From a bacterium (GTDB lineage Bacteria; Spirochaetota; Leptospiria; Leptospirales; Leptonemataceae): a stretch of 64,000 nucleotides of DNA. The DNA lies in assembly GCA_024742665.1 (NCBI GenBank), contig JANSYA010000006.1, forward strand, positions 62,001-126,000. Direction: 5' to 3'. The position numbers and the translations under genes were made by a program. Positions 8,790 through 18,611 of this stretch are shown here, one piece after another. The notes below the pieces were generated by a model. That model made no database searches. It was not told the DNA's origin and was given only the letters and a program-made list of their open reading frames with translations. How positions within the stretch are numbered: position 1 is the first letter of the stretch; each line of letters opens with the position of its first letter.

Positions 8790-9358
8790 ATTCGTAGCGG
8801 GTTCTCTGCTTCGTATCTCAAATAAAAGGGCAATTCTTTGTATTGAGATGGGATTTGCCTTATTCCTCGCTCAACTATGAATTTTCCCGGTCGCACATAT
8901 TCATAGTATTCGATCCGTGCGGGGTGTTCTAAATCATAGCCCGCAATTCCGTGTGTAGGAGTTCCTACAGCATCCCGACGCGCATTTTCTTTCGCTATTT
9001 CCAACAGGTAGACAAAAAGCAAACATCTGGAAACGCCAAGATAGGCTGACATCTGACCAAACTCCAGCCATACCGAGCTTTCCACGCGAAATGAGATTTT
9101 AATCAAATCCTGATTTCCGACTTGATAGACTCTTTTTGCCCCACCCGCCTGCAAGAACTCTCCTCGATACAATTTTGCTCTATACGTGTGAATCAACTTT
9201 CGTAGTAGAATGCCTGTTCGCTGGTTACTTTCGTCTAGTTGCTCGAGAAAGAACGGCCACAATCGAGCCGGAATCAATACAGTCGACGGTGATTTCGAAA
9301 CCAAACTGAATGGGATTTTACTCCGCAAATCTCCCGCAAATCTTTTTGAGAATGACAA
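8786..9358 (-). CDS. DUF1564 family protein
   Basis: A 190-residue protein. STVLIPARLWPFFLEQL, an LLRKLIHTYRAKLYRG segment and VWLEFGQMSAYLGVSRCLLFVYLLEIA match the pattern I recall for DUF1564, a Leptospira-expanded family of unknown function. The SRCLLFVYLLE block is the most characteristic. There is no signal peptide. The body looks like a small helical, possibly DNA-binding protein, but that is inference. A copy of the genome palindrome lies inside the gene and encodes VGTPT. The gene is flanked by further palindrome copies. It converges on the radical SAM gene with a four-base overlap. Confidence 0.75.
   Translation of the reverse strand: MSFSKRFAGDLRSKIPFSLVSKSPSTVLIPARLWPFFLEQLDESNQRTGILLRKLIHTYRAKLYRGEFLQAGGAKRVYQVGNQDLIKISFRVESSVWLEFGQMSAYLGVSRCLLFVYLLEIAKENARRDAVGTPTHGIAGYDLEHPARIEYYEYVRPGKFIVERGIRQIPSQYKELPFYLRYEAENPLRI
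8954..8969. repeat. palindromic repeat TGTAGGAGTTCCTACA inside the DUF1564 gene
   Basis: A perfect 16-bp palindrome, the inverted-centre form of the element at 9434-9447. On the minus strand it is read in frame as part of AVGTPTHG near DUF1564 residue 132. Confidence 0.75.
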
Positions 9359-9410
9359 TGCCTCAGTCCCTTCCTTAACCAGAAGCGTGGACGGTGACGA
9401 AATCGTTCCG

Positions 9411-9456
9411 AAAAAATTCTTTGAACCGAAGTGTAGGAACTCCTACACTTCGGTTC
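9411..9456 (-). terminator. hairpin terminator after the S1P-lyase-like gene, built on the palindrome
   Basis: Arms 9423-9437 and 9442-9456 form a perfect 15-bp stem with loop AACT. On the minus strand a run of six T (9416-9411) follows after about six bases. The stem starts inside the stop codon of the upstream gene. The core is the GTAGGAACTCCTAC repeat, so a mobile palindrome may have been used as a terminator. Confidence 0.6.
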
Positions 9457-11008
9457 ATACCCTGTAGAGCAAATCGAGATAGCGTTTCAACATATCTGCA
9501 ACGACGCCCCGCATGGGAAGCGAAGCAGCCATACCATATACAGGAGCCATGCCGCCATCCGTGGCGGGGTTCTCCTTCACAAAATCCACCGCGCCCCGCA
9601 AATCCTTCAGAAAACGCGCCACGACGCCGGACTGAGTATGACGCAGAGTAACGCAGATGTGCACGCAGGCCGGGCGATGCAGGCCGTTGAGGTTCCAGCC
9701 GCGACTGGTCATGTATTCCATCACGCGATAAATATCGAGTGATTCGGATGCGAAAGCGATCACCCAGAGCGGATTGCCGAGAATTTTTAGTTCGGGAATC
9801 TTTTCGATTCCTTCGCGAATACGTTTTCCCGTTTCGAGAATCTTCGCGGTCGCTTCCAGATATCCGGCTTCGCCCATGCTGACGAGCGCAGCCCAGCACA
9901 CCGCCGAAAGCGCTCCGGCGCGACTCCCGGCGAAGGTCGGAGAAAAATACATCCCACCAGGCCATTCCGTGACCGTATAGTATTGATAGTGGCGCAAGGC
10001 GATACTGCGATACAGGATGACAGAAGTCCCCTTCGCGGCATATCCAAACTTGTGTGTGTCCGCCGAGATAGAAGTTACGCCGGGTAAACGAAAATCAAAT
10101 TCCGGAACGTCATATCCCAGTTTTCGCGCGAAAGGCAAAATGAAAGCGCCGAGGCACGCGTCGGCATGAAAACCGATTCCTTTTTTTCGCGCAATTTCTG
10201 AGAGAGTCGCGATATCATCGACCACGCCATGGGGAAAGGACGGCGCCGATCCCACCACGACAACCGTGTTGCGATTGATCGATCGCCGGGCGGCCTCGAC
10301 ATCCACACGATAGTCCGGACCGACCGGAATCTTAATCTGCTTGATTCCGAAATACTGTGAGGCCTTATCGAAAGCCGCATGAGCCGTAACGGGCACGACC
10401 ATATTTGGCCGGGTGACTCCGCGCTGCTCCCGCGCAAAATCGCGATAGGTTTTCATCGCAAGCAGAATGCTTTCCGTCCCACCGGACGAAACCGAACCGC
10501 AAACACCCTCGCCGTCGCCGATTAGTTCCGGACGTCCCTTCCCGTCTTCGGGCAGCCGCGCCTCCTCAGCGCCCAGCATGCGCGCCGTCATGCTGACAAC
10601 CTCGGCTTCGAATTTTGTAGCGCTGGGCCATAGATCCGAATGCAGCGGATTCGCCTGGGAGTGAATCGCGTAAACTTTATTTAAGAAATCAATATGACGA
10701 TCGTCACCGTGATAGACGGCGCCTGAAACGTAGCCTTTCTTCCAGCGATCTTCTTCTTTCTTTTTCATCGCCGCCATTTCTTTGAGGATCGCGGTCTTAC
10801 TCTTGCCTTTCGCGGGGATCTCCGAAAAGCTCGAATGCACGTCGCGATAAGGTTTGAGATCCGACTCAAGCTCGTTCATGACGGTATCGTACTCGGATTC
10901 AATCATGCGCTGCACCGACGGAATTCGCCGCGCGTACTTTTCGACGATGCGCATAATCCCCGGCGGAACCCAGCCCATTTTCGTCTGAACAATATTCATT
11001 ACATCCAT
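9455..11008 (-). CDS. sphingosine-1-phosphate-lyase-like PLP enzyme
   Basis: A 517-residue group II PLP decarboxylase-fold protein. S1P lyases cleave a phosphorylated amino alcohol to phosphoethanolamine and an aldehyde. Family landmarks are [11 protein letters not shown] (91-101), [10 protein letters not shown] (120-129), [15 protein letters not shown] (170-184), TAHAAFDKA with stacking His210, HADACLG with Asp283, and [11 protein letters not shown] with catalytic Lys320. [10 protein letters not shown] also fits. The match is much closer to S1P lyase than to glutamate decarboxylase. No membrane anchor is seen, unlike the eukaryotic enzyme. An FGGY kinase gene lies 52 nt upstream on the same strand. 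The true substrate is unknown. It could be a sphingoid-like base or another phospho-amino-alcohol. Confidence 0.88.
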   Translation of the reverse strand: MDVMNIVQTKMGWVPPGIMRIVEKYARRIPSVQRMIESEYDTVMNELESDLKPYRDVHSSFSEIPAKGKSKTAILKEMAAMKKKEEDRWKKGYVSGAVYHGDDRHIDFLNKVYAIHSQANPLHSDLWPSATKFEAEVVSMTARMLGAEEARLPEDGKGRPELIGDGEGVCGSVSSGGTESILLAMKTYRDFAREQRGVTRPNMVVPVTAHAAFDKASQYFGIKQIKIPVGPDYRVDVEAARRSINRNTVVVVGSAPSFPHGVVDDIATLSEIARKKGIGFHADACLGAFILPFARKLGYDVPEFDFRLPGVTSISADTHKFGYAAKGTSVILYRSIALRHYQYYTVTEWPGGMYFSPTFAGSRAGALSAVCWAALVSMGEAGYLEATAKILETGKRIREGIEKIPELKILGNPLWVIAFASESLDIYRVMEYMTSRGWNLNGLHRPACVHICVTLRHTQSGVVARFLKDLRGAVDFVKENPATDGGMAPVYGMAASLPMRGVVADMLKRYLDLLYRV

Positions 11009-11060
11009 TTGAGTATCCCTTGAAGTCCTTGAGTAGTCTCGAAAAGAACTTAGTATTGAT

Positions 11061-12659
11061 TTATGCGTGATGATTCAGGCGCGCGTAGATCTTCCGATTC
11101 GCTTTATAGATCCGAACAAATTCTTGAAACAAAGAATCGTAAACAATGCGATGATCCGGATTCGGCGTAAAGGTTTTCTGGATTCGCACGCGCTCACTCA
11201 GATCATCGAAGCGCATAAAGCCCAGAGCTACCGCCGCCAGACAGGCCGCGCCCCTGCTATTCGCCTGGATCGGATCTTCCACCTGTTTCATCGGACGATT
11301 CAGGACGTCGGCGTGGATCTGGCACCACACGTCGGAGTTCGCGCCGCCGCCGATCATATGAATCGCTTCGAAGGGACGCTTAATGAATTTCTCGACGGCT
11401 CCCAGCAGCCAGCGCGAATTGAAAGCGACGCCCTCCAGGACCGCGCGAAACATATGTTCGCGCTTCGTCTGCAACGACTGATTATAGAAACCGCCGCGCA
11501 CCGTATGATCTTCGATCGGCGTGCGTTCGCCGTATAGCCACGGCAAAAAAATCAGGCGATTGCTGCCGGCCGGCGCGGCTGCCGCCATAGAATCGAAAAT
11601 CGCGAAATAGTCTTTGGGCGGCGGGCCGGAGCCCAGCTCATCGTCCGGGAACAGAATACTATCGCGTACATATTTCAGACAGGCGCCCGCGCTCTCCTGT
11701 TCATTCGCGATAAAATATCGCTCCGGAATCGCCGAGGGTAAAGTCGTCATATTCGTGGCGACGTCGGTTTTCTTAAAAGGCATGTGGCAGGTCAGCCAGG
11801 AACTCGTGCCGAGATACAGGTGCCCTGCATAATCCTGCACCGCGCCGGAGCCGACAGCGGCACTGTGCAGATCGGGCGTGCCCATCACTACGCGAATCTG
11901 CTGCTGCTCGGGCAGTCCCAGCTCCAGGGCCGCGGTCGGCGTGAGATCGCCGAGCACGTCTACCGAGCGTTTGAGTTCCGGCAGCTTCGCCGGATCGACC
12001 CCGGAGCGTCGCAGGAGCCCGGGATGATAGCGTACTTTTGCAAGATCGCGGTTGTCGGTCACCCAGTGCAGAGCAATCGAATCGTACGAAGCCGCGCACA
12101 GACCCGTCATCCGTAGATTCAAATAATCCTTCGGTTCGAGAAACTTAAACGTGCGCCGATAAACGTCGGGGCGTTCGTGCTTCAAAAATAAGATGTGCGC
12201 GATCGGATCTTTTCCCGAGAGGCCCGGAATGCCGCCGGTAATGGGCAGCCACTTCGCAAGCGCCCCCAGGCCGTAGCCGCTGACTTTCGGAAAGCCGCCG
12301 GTAATCTTGCGCACGTAGGGAGCGCCTCTGGAATCCATCCAGATAATCGCATCGTGCAGATGTTTGCCGTCTTGATCGACGGCGACCGTCCCGGACCACT
12401 GCGAAGTACAGCACACCGCAACGATGTTCTCGATTGGAACGAGCTCGCGCGCGAGCAGACGCCGGGACGCTTCACAAATCGCCGACCACCACGTGTCGGG
12501 ATCCTGCTGTGCACCGCCGCCATCCAGCAACTGCACCGGCGTATCAACGAACTCGTTGCCGATAGATTGCGCATGAACGGAGTAGAGCGAGACCTTCGGA
12601 CCGGAAGTCCCCAGGTCGACAGTCAATACGCACTTTGCTTGCTCCGATTCTGTTTGCAT
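11061..12659 (-). CDS. FGGY-family carbohydrate kinase (xylulokinase-like)
   Basis: A 532-residue kinase expected to phosphorylate a sugar or polyol in the cytoplasm. It opens with the phosphate-binding motif [18 protein letters not shown]. It has DSRGAPY and CTSQWSG in the first domain, and [25 protein letters not shown] plus [22 protein letters not shown] and [12 protein letters not shown] in the second. The ATG at 12659 is preferred. A GTG at 12683 would add eight residues (TECCRDC-type) with no better ribosome site. It lies upstream of and probably cotranscribed with the S1P-lyase-like gene. The substrate cannot be deduced, and xylulose is only the family default. Confidence 0.85.
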   Translation of the reverse strand: MQTESEQAKCVLTVDLGTSGPKVSLYSVHAQSIGNEFVDTPVQLLDGGGAQQDPDTWWSAICEASRRLLARELVPIENIVAVCCTSQWSGTVAVDQDGKHLHDAIIWMDSRGAPYVRKITGGFPKVSGYGLGALAKWLPITGGIPGLSGKDPIAHILFLKHERPDVYRRTFKFLEPKDYLNLRMTGLCAASYDSIALHWVTDNRDLAKVRYHPGLLRRSGVDPAKLPELKRSVDVLGDLTPTAALELGLPEQQQIRVVMGTPDLHSAAVGSGAVQDYAGHLYLGTSSWLTCHMPFKKTDVATNMTTLPSAIPERYFIANEQESAGACLKYVRDSILFPDDELGSGPPPKDYFAIFDSMAAAAPAGSNRLIFLPWLYGERTPIEDHTVRGGFYNQSLQTKREHMFRAVLEGVAFNSRWLLGAVEKFIKRPFEAIHMIGGGANSDVWCQIHADVLNRPMKQVEDPIQANSRGAACLAAVALGFMRFDDLSERVRIQKTFTPNPDHRIVYDSLFQEFVRIYKANRKIYARLNHHA

Positions 12660-12788
12660 ACAATCCCGACAACACTCGGTCACGAGCGCCGATCACACCC
12701 TGGCGACGGTTTCACAGAAGAAAAAACGCCGTAACAGGTTCATTCAAACCGCACAGTGTTTGACATAGGATTGGCACCGCGGCTCCAT

Positions 12789-14078
<1,290 letters not shown>

Positions 14079-14172
14079 ATATTTCTCCGGAATCTACGTC
14101 CAATATTGTGAACGGCGCCGCAGCGGCATCGTATCACGGAATCTCGCGATTTCGCATTTTCGGAGTAAGGCA

Positions 14173-14334
14173 ATGTTAAGCAAAATTTTCGTCCATACCG
14201 TCATGCTGGCGGGAGTCTTCTGTCTAACAACCGCGCTGGTCTTCGCCCGCGACGCCATCGCCGGGCCCGATCATCAAATGGTCCACGCTGGCGATCTCAA
14301 TATCGCAGTCGGCGCACAGGACACCCGTCGCTGA
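14173..14334 (+). CDS. small exported protein of unknown function
   Basis: A 53-residue frame with a strong ribosome site (CGGAGTAAGG just before the ATG). Residues 1-24 look like a signal peptide (VMLAGVFCLTTALVFARDA), leaving a mature peptide of about 29 residues. Its TGA overlaps the CTG proposed to start the nuclease gene. It may be a true secreted peptide or act as a translational leader for the nuclease. No family recognised. Confidence 0.55.
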   Translation: MLSKIFVHTVMLAGVFCLTTALVFARDAIAGPDHQMVHAGDLNIAVGAQDTRR

Positions 14335-14876
14335 ATCAAACGCTCCCGAATATTCGCCGGAAAATCGCCCCGGCCATCCCGGCCTTTGCTTTCGCCAGTG
14401 CGATCCTGGCGCTTTGCACATTAACCGCGGGCGGCTGCGATGCATCGGGGCTTGCGGACGATGAACTCGTCGGCAAGGTCATTCGCGTCGCCGACGGCGA
14501 TACGATCACAATCCAGACGCCCATCGGCGACCAGGAAAAGATCAGACTCTTCGGAATCGATGCGCCCGAACGCGGTCAGGCTTTTGGCCGCAAATCGCAG
14601 CGGGCTCTCGCCGACCTGGTCGCCGGACGCACCGTCACCGTCCTCATTCAAGATGAAGATCCATACGGTCGCCTGGTCGGCGTCGTTTATGCAGACGATG
14701 AAACCGACGTGAACGCAAAGATGGTCGATCTGGGCCTCGCCTGGGTATACCGCCGCTATACCAATGACCCCGAGCTGATCGAACTGGAAGAAGACGCCCG
14801 GGATGCGGGTCGCGGACTCTGGCGCGATCCCGACCCCCTGCCTCCTCATGTGTGGCGCGCCCGCAACCCGCGCTAA
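14331..14876 (+). CDS. staphylococcal nuclease-like (SNase) exported protein, non-standard start
   Basis: The frame encodes about 181 residues. Hydrophobic residues near 17-32 (AFAFASAILALCTLTAGGC) give a signal or lipoprotein sequence with Cys near 35. The SNase fold is clear: VIRVADGDTITIQ, then IRLFGIDAPERGQAFGRKSQ with catalytic Arg/Asp/Glu, then DEDPYGRLVGVVY with the second catalytic Arg, then the family tail GLWRDPDPLPPHVWR. No in-frame ATG, GTG or TTG precedes the domain. CTG at 14331, overlapping the upstream TGA and nine bases after AGGA, is the best candidate, and an ATT further in is another. It probably degrades nucleic acid outside the cytoplasm. Its TAA overlaps the convergent ilvB TAG. 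Confidence 0.85.
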   Translation: MNQTLPNIRRKIAPAIPAFAFASAILALCTLTAGGCDASGLADDELVGKVIRVADGDTITIQTPIGDQEKIRLFGIDAPERGQAFGRKSQRALADLVAGRTVTVLIQDEDPYGRLVGVVYADDETDVNAKMVDLGLAWVYRRYTNDPELIELEEDARDAGRGLWRDPDPLPPHVWRARNPR

Positions 14877-16678
14877 ACTTCGATCATATCCCGGTTCGCG
14901 GCTCCCGCCGGCACCATCGGCAAAACGAGATCGCCGGCGACCGCAGGCGCGCGAATCAGAGCCGGCCCCGGTGAATCGAGCGCCTGTCGCAAAACGGCTT
15001 CCGCCCCGGCCTGATCGTCAGCCGCGACCAAATCCACGCCGACGATGCCGAAGGCCCGCGCCAGGGCTGCAAAGTCCGTTTGGGATTCAAAACGCGATCC
15101 ATGATAGTGCTCGTTATAAAAAAGCTCCTGCTGCTGGCGAACCAACCCCAGGTGACCGTTGTCGAGCACCAGGATCTTCACGTTTAAGTTCAATTCCGCC
15201 AGAGTCGCGAGCTCCTGCAGATTCATCAGGATCGAACCGTCGCCGCTTACGCAGAGAACCTGCCGCGACCCGGCGGCAACCGCGACACCGATCGCCGCCG
15301 GCAGACCGAAACCCATCGTACCCAGGCCGCCGCTGGTAATCAACGAACGCGGCCGACGAAAGGGATACACCTGCGCCACCCACATCTGATGCTGGCCGAC
15401 GTCGGTCGTCAAAATCGCATCCGGGGCGAGCATCGAACCCAGCGCTGAAACCAAATGCAGCGGTCGACGAAAATCGATCGGACCGCCAGGCATCACCAGG
15501 GGATGCCGTTCGCGCAGCTCGTCGATGCGTGCCAGCCACCGCCGTCGAATCCCGGACACGGCCGTGAGATCGGCTTTCGACATCCGGGTCGGGGCGGATC
15601 CGGAATCGACTTTCGAATCCAAAATCGCGAGCAAAGATGCCAGCGCGGCGCGCGCGTCCGCGACGATGCTTAAATCGGTCGCTTTGATTTTATCGATCTC
15701 GGAAGCGTCGATGTCGATATGCGCGATGCGGGCGCGCGCGCAAAAGTCCTCGGGACGTCCGGTCGCGCGATCGTCAAAGCGGGCGCCGATGCAAATCAAC
15801 AGATCCGTTTCTTCCAGAACGTGATTCGTCCACGGAGCGGCGTGCATGCCCGGCATACCCAGAAAGAGCGGATCGTCGGCCGGCATCAGGCCGAGCCCCA
15901 TCAAAGTCGTCGAAACGGGAATTTGCAAACACCGCGCGAAATCGCAAAGCTCGCGCGAAGCCTCCGCCTGGATTACGCCGCCGCCGGCTAAGATCATCGG
16001 CCGCTCTGCGCTCGCGATCATTCGCAGCAGCTCTCGCGCCGCATCGCCAATCTTCGCAGCGGGGTCCGCGCCGGGCGCAGCCGTCCCATCCGAATCAGGC
16101 GATTTCGCATACCGCGCCCGGCGCGGCCACTCCTGAAATTCATAAACCTCCTGCTGGACATCCTTTGGAATATCGATTACGACCGGACCGGGCCGGCCGC
16201 CCTCCGCCAGGTCAAATGCGGTCGGCAAAATCTCCAGCAGCTCCGAGGCGCTGCCGACGGCGAAGACGTGTTTGCTGATCGGCAAACACATGCCGCGCGT
16301 GTCGATTTCCTGAAAGGCGTCGGTTCCAATGAGGTGGCGCGAAACCTGCGCCGTGATCGCGACCATCGGAATCGAATCGCGAAAAGCATCCGCAATGCCG
16401 GTGATCAAATTCGTCGCCCCCGGTCCGGAGCTCGCGAAACAAACGCCGGCCCGACCGCTATGCCTGGCAAGCCCCTGGGCCATAAAGGCCGCTCCCTGTT
16501 CATGGCGAACGAGGATATGACGCAGACGATCCTTGCGCCGAAAGAGCGCTTCGTACAGGGGCAGACTCGCGCCGCCCGGCAGGCCGAAGACCACGCGGAC
16601 TCCGAAACGAATTAGGCTTTCGATTACGATTTCGGCGCCGCTCAGCGCCTGGCTGTGGGGGTTGTCCGGTGTACTCAT
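14873..16678 (-). CDS. ilvB: acetolactate synthase, large catalytic subunit
   Basis: A 601-residue thiamine-diphosphate enzyme that condenses pyruvate to acetolactate (or with 2-ketobutyrate to acetohydroxybutyrate) for valine, leucine and isoleucine. The ATG at 16678 is chosen because GAGGA lies seven bases upstream. Glu60 in RHEQGAAFMAQGLAR activates the cofactor. GPGATNLITGIADA and the metal-binding stretch GDGSILMNLQELATL...DNGHLGLV are present. Its length is typical. No regulatory subunit gene (ilvN/ilvH) is next to it. The 5' region carries a strong terminator hairpin and a Val/Leu-rich short frame, suggesting attenuation. Confidence 0.93.
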   Translation of the reverse strand: MSTPDNPHSQALSGAEIVIESLIRFGVRVVFGLPGGASLPLYEALFRRKDRLRHILVRHEQGAAFMAQGLARHSGRAGVCFASSGPGATNLITGIADAFRDSIPMVAITAQVSRHLIGTDAFQEIDTRGMCLPISKHVFAVGSASELLEILPTAFDLAEGGRPGPVVIDIPKDVQQEVYEFQEWPRRARYAKSPDSDGTAAPGADPAAKIGDAARELLRMIASAERPMILAGGGVIQAEASRELCDFARCLQIPVSTTLMGLGLMPADDPLFLGMPGMHAAPWTNHVLEETDLLICIGARFDDRATGRPEDFCARARIAHIDIDASEIDKIKATDLSIVADARAALASLLAILDSKVDSGSAPTRMSKADLTAVSGIRRRWLARIDELRERHPLVMPGGPIDFRRPLHLVSALGSMLAPDAILTTDVGQHQMWVAQVYPFRRPRSLITSGGLGTMGFGLPAAIGVAVAAGSRQVLCVSGDGSILMNLQELATLAELNLNVKILVLDNGHLGLVRQQQELFYNEHYHGSRFESQTDFAALARAFGIVGVDLVAADDQAGAEAVLRQALDSPGPALIRAPAVAGDLVLPMVPAGAANRDMIEV

Positions 16679-16736
16679 GTGTTTTCCTCGATCTTGATTT
16701 TCGCTGAAAACCCCTGCGAACTCTGCCGGCGGGTGT

Positions 16737-16778
16737 ATAAAACAAAACCCCCGCCGGTGGAATCCGGGCGGGGGTTTT
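16737..16778 (-). terminator. terminator/attenuator in the ilvB 5' region
   Basis: Arms 16744-16755 (AAAACCCCCGCC) and 16767-16778 form a perfect 12-bp stem with an 11-nt loop. On the minus strand the tract TTTTGTTTTAT follows. It lies about 60 nt before the ilvB ATG with no gene between, which is the position of an attenuator and not of a gene-end terminator. Confidence 0.75.
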
Positions 16779-16819
16779 ATGGTCATTGCTTGCGACCTTA
16801 AAGTATTAAAACGTGATGC

Positions 16820-16939
16820 TCAGGTATTGGAATTCGTCATTCTCCGGTTCTGGCTACGTTCCGCGCGGGTATCCCAATCTATGTGGCTCAGCATGGACAC
16901 CACCACCAGACCCGAACGCAGCACACCCACACCCGTCAT
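16820..16939 (-). CDS. candidate ilvB leader peptide, Val/Leu-rich
   Basis: A 39-codon frame whose residues 4-17 read VGVLRSGLVVVSML. This contains five GTG valine and three CTG leucine codons, as in known ilv leader peptides. Its stop is about 41 nt before the terminator hairpin. Weak points are the lack of a ribosome site at 16939, an open frame that continues upstream, and 22 codons after the Val/Leu run. Confidence 0.4.
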   Translation of the reverse strand: MTGVGVLRSGLVVVSMLSHIDWDTRAERSQNRRMTNSNT

Positions 16940-17072
16940 GAGCAATGACAGGACCGATTCTGAAACAGAGTCGGAACCAGGCTTCCTTTCGCGAAGCAGG
17001 GAGTGTGCGAATGCGCAGAACATATTCATACGAAGCAAGGGCCCGGCTGAGCAAACGTCAAGCCAAAGATCT

Positions 17073-17135
17073 AAAAAAAGACCAACTCCGACTCCGCGCA
17101 AGAGCCACTCGGTCGCGACTCAATCAAAGTTGGTC
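17073..17135 (-). terminator. terminator of the betaine operon
   Basis: GACCAACT (17080-17087) pairs with AGTTGGTC (17128-17135), with more pairing possible inside. Seven T follow on the minus strand (17079-17073). It lies 15 nt after the symporter stop. The stretch 16787-17149 has no other gene than the leader candidate above. Confidence 0.7.
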
Positions 17136-17149
17136 GCAGCTGGCCCCGC

Positions 17150-18571
17150 TTATCTGCTATTGCGAACGGAACCCACCGCTTCCGCGATTCCGAATACTAA
17201 AAAGCCGGCCAGCATACCGGGCATCACGGCATAGATCGAGCTTTGAATTCCAGACGACAGCTGCCACCACGCGAGCACCGTCCCGAGGCCAGCGAGCATC
17301 ATCCCCAGAGCCACGGGAGTCGCAACAGGGCGGCGAAAGACCCGCACAATCAACAGCGGCCCGAGGCCCGAGGCCAGCGCCGCCCAGGCGTCGACGACCA
17401 GAGCGAAGACGCTATCGGGTCCGTACAGAGCGAAGGCGTACGCCACCGAGGCGACGAACAAGGTGCCTGATTTCGCGCCGTAGCGCCAGGACCCGACTTC
17501 CGGAATCGTATCGTTTGTCAGAGCGGCCGAGCACGCGAGCACCTGGGAATCCGCCGTGGACATGGTCGCGGCGAAAAGCCCCGCGAGAGTCAGGCCCACC
17601 AGCACGTCGGGAAACAACAGACGCGTCAGCTCCGGCAGCGCAAGTTCGGCGTCGAAATCCACGCCCGCTTCCGGCACGAGCAGCGCCCGGCAGCAAAGCC
17701 CCACGATAATCGCGGCGATCGTAAACGGTACGTAATACAAAAAATAAATGCGGCGGGCCTTCACGATGCCGTCCGGACTGTCGATCGCCATCGCACGCAC
17801 CATAATATGCGGCTGACCGGTCACGCCAATGCCGGCAGCCACCCAGCTCAGAGCGAATAAGACGAAACCATATTCCAGATTTTCAGGAATCAAAGTCAGC
17901 AGCTTCGGATCGATCGCGTTCAATGCGGCGAACAATCCACTGAATCCATCCAGGCGCAGAAGCGCGAATGCCAGCAATAGAAGCATCGCAAAACCCATCA
18001 CGATCGCCTGAGCCGCGTCGGTCCAGATGGAAGCGCGCAGCCCGCCGGAAAAACAGTAGGCCACTACGATGACGAATCCGATCGTCGCGCCGACGGAGTA
18101 GTGCCAGCCGAAGAGCACGTGCAGCGCCTTGCTGCCGGCCTTGAGCTGGGCCGCCGCATACAGGCCCAGGAAAAATAAGATCAACAGACCGCCGACGATC
18201 AATAACAGTCGCCGCCCCGCCCCTTTGCTATCGCCGCCCAGAATCTCCGGAATCGACTCGGCCGACATTTCGCCGGATACGACGCGCAGTCGCTGGTGGA
18301 CCGTGCGCCAGGCGATATAGTCGCCCAGGACCCAGCCGGTCATGATCCAGATCGAAGACAGGCCCGACGCGTAGGTCATGCCGATCAGACCAATAAACAT
18401 GAACCCACTGTTATTCGTCGCAACCGCGGACAGAGCCGCAAGCCAGGGCGGCACGTCGCGCCCCGCCAGATAATAATCCGCGTTGCCCGAGCGGGCCCGC
18501 GTGGCGGAGTACACTCCGATCCCCATAAAGATCGCGAGAAATACAAAGAAGCTGATAGCGATGAGATTCAT
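17150..18571 (-). CDS. sodium:solute symporter (SSS family)
   Basis: A 473-residue membrane transporter with about 13 hydrophobic segments. DYYLAGRDVPPWLAALSAVATNNSGFMFIGLIG is the SSS start pattern, and AGIGVTGQPHIMVRAMA and GLFAATMSTADSQVLACSAALTND match the PutP/PanF-type sodium-binding core. The start at 18571 is fixed by GGAGGG seven bases upstream. It is the last gene of the glycine betaine operon, 40 nt after the second methyltransferase. The context suggests uptake of betaine, proline, glycine or another precursor or osmolyte, but the substrate is inference. Confidence 0.9.
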   Translation of the reverse strand: MNLIAISFFVFLAIFMGIGVYSATRARSGNADYYLAGRDVPPWLAALSAVATNNSGFMFIGLIGMTYASGLSSIWIMTGWVLGDYIAWRTVHQRLRVVSGEMSAESIPEILGGDSKGAGRRLLLIVGGLLILFFLGLYAAAQLKAGSKALHVLFGWHYSVGATIGFVIVVAYCFSGGLRASIWTDAAQAIVMGFAMLLLLAFALLRLDGFSGLFAALNAIDPKLLTLIPENLEYGFVLFALSWVAAGIGVTGQPHIMVRAMAIDSPDGIVKARRIYFLYYVPFTIAAIIVGLCCRALLVPEAGVDFDAELALPELTRLLFPDVLVGLTLAGLFAATMSTADSQVLACSAALTNDTIPEVGSWRYGAKSGTLFVASVAYAFALYGPDSVFALVVDAWAALASGLGPLLIVRVFRRPVATPVALGMMLAGLGTVLAWWQLSSGIQSSIYAVMPGMLAGFLVFGIAEAVGSVRNSR

Positions 18572-18611
18572 AAAAATGCCCTCCGGAAATCCGCCCGGAG
18601 TCATGTATTAA

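Noticed and set aside
16945..17709. 254-codon plus-strand frame over the symporter end and its terminator
   Set aside because: Arg/Pro-rich antisense composition that crosses a terminator.
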